From assembly GCF_044582145.1 (NCBI RefSeq), contig NZ_JBDODO010000003.1: a DNA stretch of 64,000 bases; one strand, given 5' to 3'. The notes below the pieces were generated by a model that was given only the letters and a program-made list of their open reading frames with translations, had not been told where the DNA came from and searched no databases. A program made the position numbers and the translations under genes. Numbering within the stretch: position 1 is the stretch's first letter; each line of letters begins with the position of its first letter. Shown here one piece after another: positions 35,659 to 44,338 of this stretch. This DNA comes from Guyparkeria sp016278265 (GTDB lineage Bacteria > Pseudomonadota > Gammaproteobacteria > Halothiobacillales > Halothiobacillaceae).

Positions 35659-37469
35659 AATGCGGCCCCCAGTCCGAGGTGCAGCATCGGCAGACCATCG
35701 CCACCGTCTAGTGGCTGCGCGACATCGACACGCAGGATGCCCACCGGCGAGCGCCAGCGCACGCCCACCCCGGCAGCGGTCTTGAGCTCGGCCTCGGGGT
35801 CGATATAGGCATTGCCGCTATCGACGAACGCGGCCAGGTACCAGTCGTCGCCCACCACCGGGAACATGGCCTCGAGACTGCCGGCCAGCAGGTACTTGCC
35901 GCCGATGCGCGTGCCGTCCGCATCACGCGGCGACAACGACTCGTACTCGTAGCCGCGCACCGAGCGATCCCCGCCGGTGAAAAAGCGCAGCGAGCGCGGC
36001 ATCTTGTCGAACTCATCGGTGACGATCACGCCCGCCTCGGCACGGCCGGCAAAGATCCAGCGCCCCACCGGCAGGTAGCCGCCAGCGAAGGCCCGGCCAC
36101 GGACGAAACTGGCCGCCGAGGCAATCGGCTTGGCCGCGCCCTGCAGTGACACGTCGAAGACGACGCCCTCGGTGGGAAAGAGCTGATCGTCGAGCCCGTT
36201 GTAACCCAGCCGACCGCCCAGAATCGCAAAGCCGTTGGACGCGGGCGGATCGTCGCCATAGCCGGTCCGATCAAACAGGTACTCGGTAAACAGCGACTGG
36301 GTCCACGGGTGGTTCTCGCGCACCCACTGCACCCCGCTGGCCGCTGCCGTGGTGACGATGTCGTTGTTGTCCTCACGGGTGACCCGGGCGTAGATGTCGT
36401 AGCGTTCGCGCAACGGATCGGCCGCCCGCGGGATGGTGTAACTGGTGTCCAGCCGCTGCTCGATCGCCGAGAGCTCGGTGCGGGCCGACCACTGGTGCCC
36501 CCGCTTGTTGACGTAGCGGCGCGTGACCCGGGCGCCGACGCGCGGCCCGACATCGGTGGCGTAGCCAGCGCGCAGTTCGTATGACGTGCGCGGGTTGGGA
36601 TAGGTGGTGATCTCGATCGGCACCTCGAGGTTCTCGCGCTCATCGAGCATCGGGCGCACCGAGACCGACTCGAAGTACTCGGTACCGGTCAGGTTCTGGT
36701 TCATCGCCAGCAGATCGCGGCTGGTGTAGGGCGCGCCGGGCGGTACGCCGGTCAGCCGCTGGGCCAGTTCGGGCTCGAGAATGGATTGTTCGATGACCAC
36801 CTCGCCAAAACGGTAGCGCGACCCCGGGTCGAGCACGAGCGCGATGCGCGCCGACTGGGTGGCCGGATCGACCAGCAACTCACGGCGCGTGAAGCGGGCA
36901 TCGAGGTAGCCCAGCCGCCGCGCGCGCGAGTGCAGCCCGTCGCGAAGCGCATCGTAGGCGGCCTGGTCAAGCGGATCGCCCGGTTCGGGACGCTGCTCGG
37001 CCACGAACTCGCGCACCGATTCGATCTCGCGGATCGATTCGGGCAGCTCGATGATCACCTCCTCGACGGTGGTGACCGGACCGGCGTCGATATGCAACGC
37101 CGGATCGCGGCAGTCGGCACGCTCGCTGATCGAGCGTTCGATGCGGGCATTGAAATGGCCGTAAGCCTGCAATGCCTCCTCCGCGGATTCGGCAGCCGCC
37201 CTCAGGTAACGCCGGATATGGGCGGCGCTGGCCTGGCAGGAGAACGACACGGGCGGGACGGACAACCCGACATTGGTGATCAGGCGTACGTCGTCCAGGC
37301 CGGTGAGCTGTAGTTTGGGCGCCGCTTGGGCTTGTGCTTGAGTTTGAGCCTGGACCTGACCCGCCCACAGCAGACACGCTCCCAGCGCCCCCGCCAGCCA
37401 CCGGCCGATCGCGCGGCACAGGCCATGCCGGCCCGGCGTGCCAAAGCTAGACCACCTCGGCGAGATCAC
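35655..37469 (-). CDS. tamA: Translocation and assembly module protein TamA
   Basis: A 604-residue Omp85 protein. A signal peptide ends near residue 42 (VQA), followed by a Gln-Ala run, three POTRA-like domains (about 55-270), and a 16-stranded barrel ending in the usual Phe. GGDRSVRGYEYESLSP near 490-505 is the VRGY motif of Omp85 proteins. The start is GTG at 37469 with GGAG nine bases upstream; it lies inside the end of parE, overlapping by 23 bases. It works with TamB in outer-membrane assembly. Confidence 0.93.
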   Translation of the reverse strand: MISPRWSSFGTPGRHGLCRAIGRWLAGALGACLLWAGQVQAQTQAQAQAAPKLQLTGLDDVRLITNVGLSVPPVSFSCQASAAHIRRYLRAAAESAEEALQAYGHFNARIERSISERADCRDPALHIDAGPVTTVEEVIIELPESIREIESVREFVAEQRPEPGDPLDQAAYDALRDGLHSRARRLGYLDARFTRRELLVDPATQSARIALVLDPGSRYRFGEVVIEQSILEPELAQRLTGVPPGAPYTSRDLLAMNQNLTGTEYFESVSVRPMLDERENLEVPIEITTYPNPRTSYELRAGYATDVGPRVGARVTRRYVNKRGHQWSARTELSAIEQRLDTSYTIPRAADPLRERYDIYARVTREDNNDIVTTAAASGVQWVRENHPWTQSLFTEYLFDRTGYGDDPPASNGFAILGGRLGYNGLDDQLFPTEGVVFDVSLQGAAKPIASAASFVRGRAFAGGYLPVGRWIFAGRAEAGVIVTDEFDKMPRSLRFFTGGDRSVRGYEYESLSPRDADGTRIGGKYLLAGSLEAMFPVVGDDWYLAAFVDSGNAYIDPEAELKTAAGVGVRWRSPVGILRVDVAQPLDGGDGLPMLHLGLGAAF

Positions 37470-39351
37470 CGTTGCGCTCCAGCCATGCCCGTCGATCGGC
37501 GGCCCGCTTCTTGGCCAGAAGCATGTCGAATACCTCGATGGTGTCCTCGCCCTCCACCTTCAGCTGCACCAGCCGGCGTGTCGCCGGGGCGAGCGTCGAT
37601 TCGCGCAGCTGGATCGGGTTCATCTCGCCCAGGCCCTTGAAGCGGGTGACCTGGATCTTGCCGCGACGCTTTTCGGCCTCGATGCGATCGATGATGCCGT
37701 CACGCTCGTGCTCGTCCAGCGCGTAGAAGGTCTCCTTGCCGATATCGACGCGATACAGCGGCGGCATGGCGACGAAGACGTGACCGGCATCCACCAGCGC
37801 GGGGAAGTGGCGCAGGAACAGCGCTGCAAGCAAGGTCGCGATGTGCAGGCCGTCGGAGTCGGCATCGGCGAGGATGCAGACCTTGCCGTAACGCAGCTTG
37901 GTGAGATCGTCCGAACCGGGCTCGAGCCCCAGGGCCACGGCGATGTCGTGCACCTCCTGGCTGGCGAGCACCTGGGCCGGGTCGGTCTCCCAGGTGTTCA
38001 GGATCTTGCCGCGCAGCGGCATGATTGCCTGGAAGTCACGCTCGCGGGCCTGCTTGGCCGAACCGCCGGCCGAATCGCCCTCCACCAGGAACAGCTCGGT
38101 GCGCGAGAGATCGGTCGAGGAGCAGTCGGCCAGTTTGCCCGGCAGCGCCGGGCCGCTGGTCACCCGCTTGCGCGCCACCTTCTTCTCGCTCTTGATGCGA
38201 CTCTGGGCCGACTCGATCGCGATCTGCGCGATCTTCTCGCCCATGTCCGCGTGTTGGTTGAGGTAGAGCGAGAGCGCGTCCTTGACCACGCCACTGATGA
38301 ACGTGGCCGACTCGCGCGAAGACAAGCGCTCCTTGGTCTGCCCGGCGAACTGCGGGTCGTGCAGCTTGGCCGAGAGCACGAAGCGCACCCGCTCGAAGAC
38401 ATCCTCCGGCGACAGCCGCACGCCGCGCGGCAGCAGGTTGCGGAACTCGCAGAACTCGCGGATCGCCTCGGTCAGGCCCTGGCGCAGGCCGTTGACGTGG
38501 GTGCCGCCCTGCAGGGTGGGAATCAGGTTGACGTAGCTCTCGGTCAGCCCGTCGCCCGGCTCGGTCGCCCAGACGACCGCCCAGGCGACTTCCTGGGCAC
38601 GCCCCCCGTCCGGGGCCTTCATGTGACCAATGAAGCTCTCCGGCGGCAGGACCTCCTGGTCGCGGACACTCTCGAGCAGGTAGTCGCGCAGGCCGTCGGC
38701 GTAGCACCAGTCCTCGCGCTCGCCGCTGGCCTCGTCCGTCAGGCTGACCTTGAGTCCCGGACAGAGCACGGCCTTGGCGCGCAGCACGTGGCGCAGGCGG
38801 GCCATGTTCATCCGCGGCTGGTCGAAATAGCTGGTGTCCGGCCAGAAGGTGAGTGTCGTGCCGGTGTTGCGCTTGCCGACGGTATCGATCACCTCGAGCG
38901 GGCGGGTGAGCTCGCCATGGGCGAACTCGATCCGGTGCAGTTGCCCCGCGCGCTTGATGTCGACCACCAGTCGGTTCGACAGGGCATTGACCACCGACAC
39001 GCCCACGCCGTGCAGGCCGCCGGAGAACTGGTAGGACTTGTCCGAGAATTTGCCGCCGGCGTGCAGCCGCGTGAGGATCAGCTCCACGCCGGAGATGCCG
39101 TGCTCGGGGTGCACGTCCACGGGCATGCCGCGGCCATCGTCGGAGACCGACAGGGCGCCATCCTCGCGCATGACCACGTCGATCGAACTGGCGTAGCCGC
39201 TGATCGCCTCGTCGACACTGTTGTCGATCACCTCCTGGGCGAGGTGATTCGGCCGGGTGGTGTCGGTGTACATGCCCGGGCGCTTTCTCACCGGATCGAG
39301 ACCGGTGAGCACCTCGATCGAGCCGGCGTTGTATTCGGATCGTTCAGCCAT
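37447..39351 (-). CDS. parE: DNA topoisomerase IV subunit B
   Basis: A 634-residue GHKL ATPase of normal ParE length. The ATP site has EVIDNSVDEAISGYA near 38-52, DDGRGMPVDVH near 68-78 and GLHGVGVSVVNALS near 110-123; the TOPRIM domain has ELFLVEGDSAGGSAKQARERDF near 416 and ILADADSDGLHIATLL near 490. It decatenates daughter chromosomes with ParC, which is not in the window. The start at 39351 (MAERSEYNAGSIEVL) is typical; the upstream frame extension is spurious. Its last 23 bases overlap tamA. Confidence 0.96.
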   Translation of the reverse strand: MAERSEYNAGSIEVLTGLDPVRKRPGMYTDTTRPNHLAQEVIDNSVDEAISGYASSIDVVMREDGALSVSDDGRGMPVDVHPEHGISGVELILTRLHAGGKFSDKSYQFSGGLHGVGVSVVNALSNRLVVDIKRAGQLHRIEFAHGELTRPLEVIDTVGKRNTGTTLTFWPDTSYFDQPRMNMARLRHVLRAKAVLCPGLKVSLTDEASGEREDWCYADGLRDYLLESVRDQEVLPPESFIGHMKAPDGGRAQEVAWAVVWATEPGDGLTESYVNLIPTLQGGTHVNGLRQGLTEAIREFCEFRNLLPRGVRLSPEDVFERVRFVLSAKLHDPQFAGQTKERLSSRESATFISGVVKDALSLYLNQHADMGEKIAQIAIESAQSRIKSEKKVARKRVTSGPALPGKLADCSSTDLSRTELFLVEGDSAGGSAKQARERDFQAIMPLRGKILNTWETDPAQVLASQEVHDIAVALGLEPGSDDLTKLRYGKVCILADADSDGLHIATLLAALFLRHFPALVDAGHVFVAMPPLYRVDIGKETFYALDEHERDGIIDRIEAEKRRGKIQVTRFKGLGEMNPIQLRESTLAPATRRLVQLKVEGEDTIEVFDMLLAKKRAADRRAWLERNGDLAEVV

Positions 39352-39547
39352 AATCAACCGTGCATTCCCTGGATTATCGGTGCCGCTGGGGCCGAAATGG
39401 CCGCCCAAGAGGCGCCGCGGGCCAGCCAACGCGGCCCATCGTAAAGTGTACACGCCCACTTGGGACCTGACACCGGCCTTGAAAATCCCGGTGGCGGCCA
39501 CCATGTCGGGCCGCAGTCGTTCACCCATCCACAAGGACAACCTGATC

Positions 39548-40411
39548 ATGAGCGAGAGCGCGCACGTCTTTGCCGTCACCACCCAGGAATTTCACGATCA
39601 CGTGATCGAAGCCTCCCGGGAAACCCCCGTGCTGGTGGACTTCTGGGCGGAATGGTGCGGCCCCTGCCAGCAGTTGATGCCACTGCTCTCGCAGATCGTT
39701 GAGGACATGGACGGCCAGGTGAAACTGGCCAAGGTCGACACCGAAGCCGAGCAGGAGCTGGCCCAGCAGTTCGGCGTGCGCAGCCTGCCGACGGTCATGC
39801 TGTTCGTCGATGGCCGGCCGGTCGACCAGTTCCAGGGCGCGCTGACCGAGGGGCAGATTCGCGAATTCATCGGGCACCACGTGCTTTCCGAAATCGACAA
39901 GCTGCGCCGCGAGGCCCAGCAGGTGCGTGCCGCCGGCGCCACCGAACAGGCCATGGATATGCTCAGGCAGGCCAACCAGCAGGAACCGGGGAACGCCGAG
40001 GTGCTGCTGGACATCGCCGACCTGATCGCCGAGCAGGGCGACCTCGACCAGGCCTGGCAGATCCTCGAGTCCCTGCCCGCGGACACGGCGATGCGTGACG
40101 ACGTGAAGGAATTCAAGGCCCGCATCGGCATGGCGCGTGCCGCCCAGTCCGGCCCGCCCGAGGACGAGCTGCGCGCGCGCATCGAGAGCGATCCGAAGGA
40201 TTGCGAGGCCCGCGAGGGGCTCGCCGCCAAGCTCGCCATCCGCAACGACATCGAGGGGGCACTGGAGCAGAACTACCAGATCATGCTGCGCGATCGGTCG
40301 TACAACGAGGACGCCGGTCGACGCGGGCTGATCGACCTGTTCGAGATGCTGGGAGATGGCCACCCGCTCACCCGCCAGTACCGTCGCAAGATGTTCGGCC
40401 TGCTGCACTGA
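39548..40411 (+). CDS. cnoX: CnoX/YbbN-like thioredoxin with C-terminal TPR region
   Basis: A 287-residue protein. Residues 1-115 form a thioredoxin domain with active site WCGPC (Cys37, Cys40); residues 115-287 form helical TPR-like repeats. E. coli CnoX has this layout but its active site is SxxC; here both cysteines are present, so thiol redox activity is likely. CnoX is a chlorine-stress holdase that hands clients to GroEL. The start is ATG at 39548 with AAGGA upstream. It is divergent from parE. Confidence 0.87.
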   Translation: MSESAHVFAVTTQEFHDHVIEASRETPVLVDFWAEWCGPCQQLMPLLSQIVEDMDGQVKLAKVDTEAEQELAQQFGVRSLPTVMLFVDGRPVDQFQGALTEGQIREFIGHHVLSEIDKLRREAQQVRAAGATEQAMDMLRQANQQEPGNAEVLLDIADLIAEQGDLDQAWQILESLPADTAMRDDVKEFKARIGMARAAQSGPPEDELRARIESDPKDCEAREGLAAKLAIRNDIEGALEQNYQIMLRDRSYNEDAGRRGLIDLFEMLGDGHPLTRQYRRKMFGLLH

Positions 40412-40421
40412 CGTTCGCGCC

Positions 40422-40468
40422 GCTGCCCCGGACACGCCCGACTCATGGGACAGGTCCCCCGGGGCAGC
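40422..40468. terminator. Inverted repeat between the CnoX-like and CDF genes
   Basis: A 10-bp perfect inverted repeat (40422-40431 with 40459-40468) with a 27-base loop. No T tract follows. It could be an attenuator or a remnant terminator rather than an intrinsic terminator. Confidence 0.35.
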
Positions 40469-40501
40469 ACCACCTCGCCATACTGACCTACACTACCGGC
40501 C

Positions 40502-41401
40502 ATGCATAGCGACCACGACCACCATGTCAGCGATGCCGCCGGCCGCGCGCTGGGGATCGGCATTGCCCTGAACCTGGCCTTCGTCATCATCGAGGCGGTG
40601 GCCGGGGTGCTCGGGCACTCCATGGCCCTGCTGGCCGATGCGGCGCACAACCTCGGTGACGTGCTCGGGCTGCTGCTCGCCTGGGGGGCCAATCGTCTCA
40701 CTCGACGCCTCGCCTCCTCCCAGTTCAGTTACGGACTCGGCAGCAGCACACTGCTCGCCGCGCTGATCAACGGCGTGACGCTGGCGCTGGTCTCGCTATG
40801 GATCCTCTGGGAGGCGGGCATGCGGCTGGCCGACCCGCCCGCCGTGCACGGACTGCTCGTCATCGGGGTGGCGCTCGCCGGCGTCGTGGTCAACACCGCC
40901 ACCGCCTGGCTGCTGCTCTCGGGCCAGAAACACGACCTCAACCTGCGTGGTGCCTTCCTGCACATGGCCGCCGACGCCGCCGTGTCGGTGGCCGTCGCGA
41001 TATCCGGCCTGATCGTGCTGCTCACCGGGTTCGCACTCATCGATCCGTTGTTGAGCATCCTGGTGAGCCTGGTCATCCTCGTTCCGGCCATCGGCCTGGT
41101 ACGCCGCTCGCTGCAACTGGTGCTGCATGGAGTGCCGGAGGAAATCGACCTCGACCAGATCGAACGCCACCTCGCCGCCCTGCCTGGGGTGAGCGATTAC
41201 CACCACCTGCACGTCTGGGCGCTGTCCACTCGCGAGACCGCCTTGAGCGTCCACCTGGTCATGCCCGAGCCGCCGGATGACAGCGATACGTTCCTGCACG
41301 AGCTCCAGGCGGAGCTATGGCAACGATTCGGCATCCGCCACGCCACCGTGCAGATCGAGCGGGGCAGCTGCCCTTGTCCGATCGACGCACTCGAAGGGTA
41401 G
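40502..41401 (+). CDS. Cation diffusion facilitator (CzcD/ZitB type) metal exporter
   Basis: A 299-residue membrane protein with six helices. The N-terminus is His/Asp-rich (HSDHDHH). The metal site is formed by ADAAHNLGD in helix 2 (His49, Asp53) and HMAADAAVSV in helix 5; a cytoplasmic domain follows (about 205-299). Such carriers exchange Zn2+ or Cd2+ for protons across the inner membrane. Sequence resembles the zinc exporters CzcD and ZitB; specificity is inferred. Downstream GlcG-like gene is convergent. Confidence 0.9.
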   Translation: MHSDHDHHVSDAAGRALGIGIALNLAFVIIEAVAGVLGHSMALLADAAHNLGDVLGLLLAWGANRLTRRLASSQFSYGLGSSTLLAALINGVTLALVSLWILWEAGMRLADPPAVHGLLVIGVALAGVVVNTATAWLLLSGQKHDLNLRGAFLHMAADAAVSVAVAISGLIVLLTGFALIDPLLSILVSLVILVPAIGLVRRSLQLVLHGVPEEIDLDQIERHLAALPGVSDYHHLHVWALSTRETALSVHLVMPEPPDDSDTFLHELQAELWQRFGIRHATVQIERGSCPCPIDALEG

Positions 41402-41404
41402 CTC

Positions 41405-41923
41405 TCAGCGCAACTGCAGCCGGTCGAAGAATACCTCCAGCGCTTCGCGCGCGCACTCGGCATCCTTGTCGCCACCCGGCGCGCCGCTGATGCCCAGCGC
41501 ACCGATGGTCGAGCCGGCCGATTCGATCGCCACCGCCCCGTCGAGCACCAGAATGCCGTCGACGTGGTTCATCTCCATGCGGATGTCCTCCCGGTTGGCG
41601 CGAAAGGTCCCCGAATCGATGCCCGCCAGGATCACCGCGCGGGCCTTGTCGGTCGCGATCTGGCGGGTAAAGCGCGGCGCATGGGTCGCGCGCATCATCA
41701 CCTGCGGATCACCGGATGGATCGACCACCACCGCGGTGACCGCGTAGCCCCGTCGGGTGCAGGCGGCGACCGCCTCCTCGGCAATATCCGCCGCCAGCCC
41801 CATGCCGATCCGGTCGCTCGTGACCACGTCCCCCGCGCCATCGGCGTGCTCCTCGGCCTGAACGCAGGCAGCAGCCAGCAGCAGGACCGGCATCAACACT
41901 CGACCAATGGACACTCCCTTCAT
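41405..41923 (-). CDS. Secreted GlcG/HbpS-like (DUF336) protein
   Basis: A 172-residue protein with an N-terminal signal (about 1-23, cleavage probably after VQA) and a DUF336 domain. Conserved parts include GYAVTAVVVDPSGDPQVMMR near 60-79, KARAVILAGIDSGTFR near 95 and GAVAIESAGSTIGALGISGA near 130-150 followed by GDKDAECAREALE. The family includes GlcG and the haem-binding, redox-sensing HbpS. The ligand here is unknown. The start is set by GGAGG seven bases upstream. Confidence 0.85.
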   Translation of the reverse strand: MKGVSIGRVLMPVLLLAAACVQAEEHADGAGDVVTSDRIGMGLAADIAEEAVAACTRRGYAVTAVVVDPSGDPQVMMRATHAPRFTRQIATDKARAVILAGIDSGTFRANREDIRMEMNHVDGILVLDGAVAIESAGSTIGALGISGAPGGDKDAECAREALEVFFDRLQLR

Positions 41924-41997
41924 GGCAAAACCTCCGCTATGGTGGTGAACAAAACCGCTGCCCCAGCATAGCCGTCCAGCGCAAACTCGGAGTGACC

Positions 41998-43884
41998 ATG
42001 GACGATCTCGATCCGACCAACCTCCCAGAAGACGCCCGCGAGGCCCTTCTCGCCCTGCGCGAGATCGCGCCATTCGACCGTATCGACCCCGACATCCTGG
42101 CCCAATCGATGCGCGAGGCACGCATTCGACGGCTCGAGCATGGCGAGGTAGTGCTGGAACCCCGCATGGGGCCACCCGAGACATTCTTCGTACTGCTTTC
42201 CGGCCGGGTCGATGGCCTGGTCAACGGCTCCGACGGCCACCCGGTCTGGTCGCTGGGCCGGGGCGACAGCTTCCCGCTGGGCGCCCTGATGGAACGCCGC
42301 CCGGTGAGCACCCGCCAACAGGTGGCCGAACCGGGCAAGGCGGTCACGCTGCCGGCCGACGCCTTCGAGCAACTGCGCCGCGAGAGCGAGGCCTTTGACG
42401 ACTTCTGCACCCGCCGCATCGGCCACCTGCTCACCCGCGGCCCGGTGGCCGAGGAAATCGACGATGGGACCGGCCCTTCCGGCGCGCTGCTTGACCCGGC
42501 CACGCCGATTCGCGCCCGAATGGAGTCGCGCACGCTGATCCTCGACGGGGACACCAACCTCGCCCAGGCGGCCCGCGAGCTGGAAGCCCATGGCGGCGAG
42601 GCCATCCTGGTGCAACTCTCCGACGGCTTTGGCATCGCCACGCTCCGGGATCTGGCCTTCCGTGGATTGACCCGGCCGGCCGACACCACGCTCGCCGAAA
42701 TCGCCACGCGCAACCCGGTCGGCATCGATGCCGACACCTCGCTGCTCGAGGCGGCCGTGGCGCTGGCCGAGCACGGCTTTCATCACCTGCTGGTCACCGA
42801 GCGGGGCCGCGACGAACCGCTGGGCGTGCTGGACGAGGGCGCCCTCTATCGCGTCAATGCGATGACGCCGGGCCTGCTACACCAGCGCATCGGCCGCGCA
42901 AGAGACATCGAGACGCTGGCCGGCATTCGCCACGAGGTACCCGGCATCGTCGGCGCCCTGCTCGAATCCGGCTCGGGGTTCGCCCCGATCAGCCGGATCG
43001 TCAGCGGCATCAACGATGCGATCACCCGACGCGTTATCGGTCTGACGTTCGAGGATGCCCCCCTGCCCGCCGAGCTGGAGTGGTGCTGGCTCACCTTCGG
43101 CAGCGAGGCGCGCTCGGAACAAACCCTGGCCACCGACCAGGACAACGGCCTGGTCTTCGGCGGATCGATCGATCCGCAGGCGGCCCGCGATCACCTGTTG
43201 CCGTTGGCCCGCCGGGTCAACGAGGCCCTCGATCAACTGGGCTACCCGCTGTGCCCGGGCAACATCATGGCCGGCAATCCGGACCTGTGCCTATCGGTCG
43301 ATGAATGGAACAAACGCTTTCGTGACTGGATCGACCAGGGCACGCCCGAGCACCTGCTCAAGGCCAGCATCTTCTTCGACGCCCGCGGACTGGCCGGTAG
43401 CGAATCGTTGTTCGAGCGATGGGCAAGCGCCTGGCGCGAACCGGCAAAGAAGAACAGCCGCTTCCGACGCCAGCTTGCGGCCAATGCCCTGCGCAATCAG
43501 CCGCCACTAACCCTGTTCGGCGGCTTTCGCACCCGTTCCCGTGGCGGTCAGCGCGGTATCGACATCAAGCTCGACGGCGCGACGCCGTTCGTCGATGCCG
43601 CCCGCATCGAGGCGCTGGCCCAGGGCTCGGCGGCCACACGCACCGACCAGCGACTGGCGCTCGTCCCGGAACGCGCCCTGCCGGCCGAGGATCTGACCGC
43701 GGCCTACGACTTCATTCAGCGACTGCGATTGCGCCACCAGTACGCGCAGATCCAGCGTGGCGAATCGCCGGACAACCTGGTCGATCCGGACCGGCTCGAC
43801 GGGCTCACCCAGCGCTTGCTCAAGGAGTCCTTTCGCATCGCCCGCAAGCTCCAGCAGCATCTGGCCATCGCCTATCAACTCTGA
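41998..43884 (+). CDS. Cyclic-nucleotide/CBS domain protein with DUF294 nucleotidyltransferase-like domain
   Basis: A 628-residue cytoplasmic protein. Residues 20-140 resemble a cyclic-nucleotide-binding domain, 155-290 contain two CBS motifs (ILDGDTNLAQAARELEAHGG and PVGIDADTSLLEAAVALAEH), and 340-628 are DUF294. The DUF294 part has the nucleotidyltransferase signature LTFGSEARSEQTLATDQDN with Gly368-Ser369, Arg372, Glu374, Asp380 and Asp382 intact, as in GlnD and GlnE. It lies upstream of a DUF4212/sodium:solute symporter pair, a known neighbourhood, so it may regulate that symporter. The start is ATG 41998, five bases after GGAG. No transferase substrate can be named. Confidence 0.85.
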   Translation: MDDLDPTNLPEDAREALLALREIAPFDRIDPDILAQSMREARIRRLEHGEVVLEPRMGPPETFFVLLSGRVDGLVNGSDGHPVWSLGRGDSFPLGALMERRPVSTRQQVAEPGKAVTLPADAFEQLRRESEAFDDFCTRRIGHLLTRGPVAEEIDDGTGPSGALLDPATPIRARMESRTLILDGDTNLAQAARELEAHGGEAILVQLSDGFGIATLRDLAFRGLTRPADTTLAEIATRNPVGIDADTSLLEAAVALAEHGFHHLLVTERGRDEPLGVLDEGALYRVNAMTPGLLHQRIGRARDIETLAGIRHEVPGIVGALLESGSGFAPISRIVSGINDAITRRVIGLTFEDAPLPAELEWCWLTFGSEARSEQTLATDQDNGLVFGGSIDPQAARDHLLPLARRVNEALDQLGYPLCPGNIMAGNPDLCLSVDEWNKRFRDWIDQGTPEHLLKASIFFDARGLAGSESLFERWASAWREPAKKNSRFRRQLAANALRNQPPLTLFGGFRTRSRGGQRGIDIKLDGATPFVDAARIEALAQGSAATRTDQRLALVPERALPAEDLTAAYDFIQRLRLRHQYAQIQRGESPDNLVDPDRLDGLTQRLLKESFRIARKLQQHLAIAYQL

Positions 43885-44056
43885 TGATGGGCGGTCAATA
43901 ATCGGAGGTTCCCTTTCCCCCCACGGTTCCAGTAGGCTTACGCTGCGCCGGGGCCGGGGCGTGGTGGGTGCGTGATGCCCGCCAGGCCCCCGGTCTCGGC
44001 TAGGAGAAGGAAGACATAAAAACGTTCGGACTCAACCGAAACTCGAGGAGCCACTT

Positions 44057-44317
44057 ATGGAGCAACGTTCCAATCGCGCTAATTACTGGCGTGCCAACCT
44101 GAAGGTACTGTTCGGCTGCCTGGCCGTCTGGTTCCTGGTGTCCTACGTATTCGGCATTCTGCTGGTCGATACGCTCAACCAGATCATGCTGGGCGGTTAT
44201 CCGCTGGGCTTCTGGTTCGCGCAGCAAGGCTCGATCTTCACCTTCGTGGTGCTGATCTTCTTCTACGCCTGGCGCATGAACGCCATCGACAAGAAATTCG
44301 GCGTCGCCGAAGACTGA
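44057..44317 (+). CDS. DUF4212 small subunit of a sodium:solute symporter
   Basis: An 86-residue protein with two membrane helices (about 19-40 and 54-73). It matches DUF4212, which is always encoded just before a symporter of the VC2705 subgroup; the conserved FxVSYxFG and GYPLGFWFAQQGSIF segments are visible. The family replaces the role of YjcH-like small partner proteins of acetate permeases. GAGGAG lies 6 bases before the ATG. The symporter gene starts 21 bases later. Confidence 0.9.
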   Translation: MEQRSNRANYWRANLKVLFGCLAVWFLVSYVFGILLVDTLNQIMLGGYPLGFWFAQQGSIFTFVVLIFFYAWRMNAIDKKFGVAED

Positions 44318-44338
44318 TAACGCAGGAGCCCAAGACAC

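Noticed and set aside
37438..39444. A 668-codon open frame on the plus strand opposite parE
   Set aside because: High GC produces long antisense frames; it is fully opposite a well-supported ParE with catalytic motifs, and its own composition is unlike a protein.
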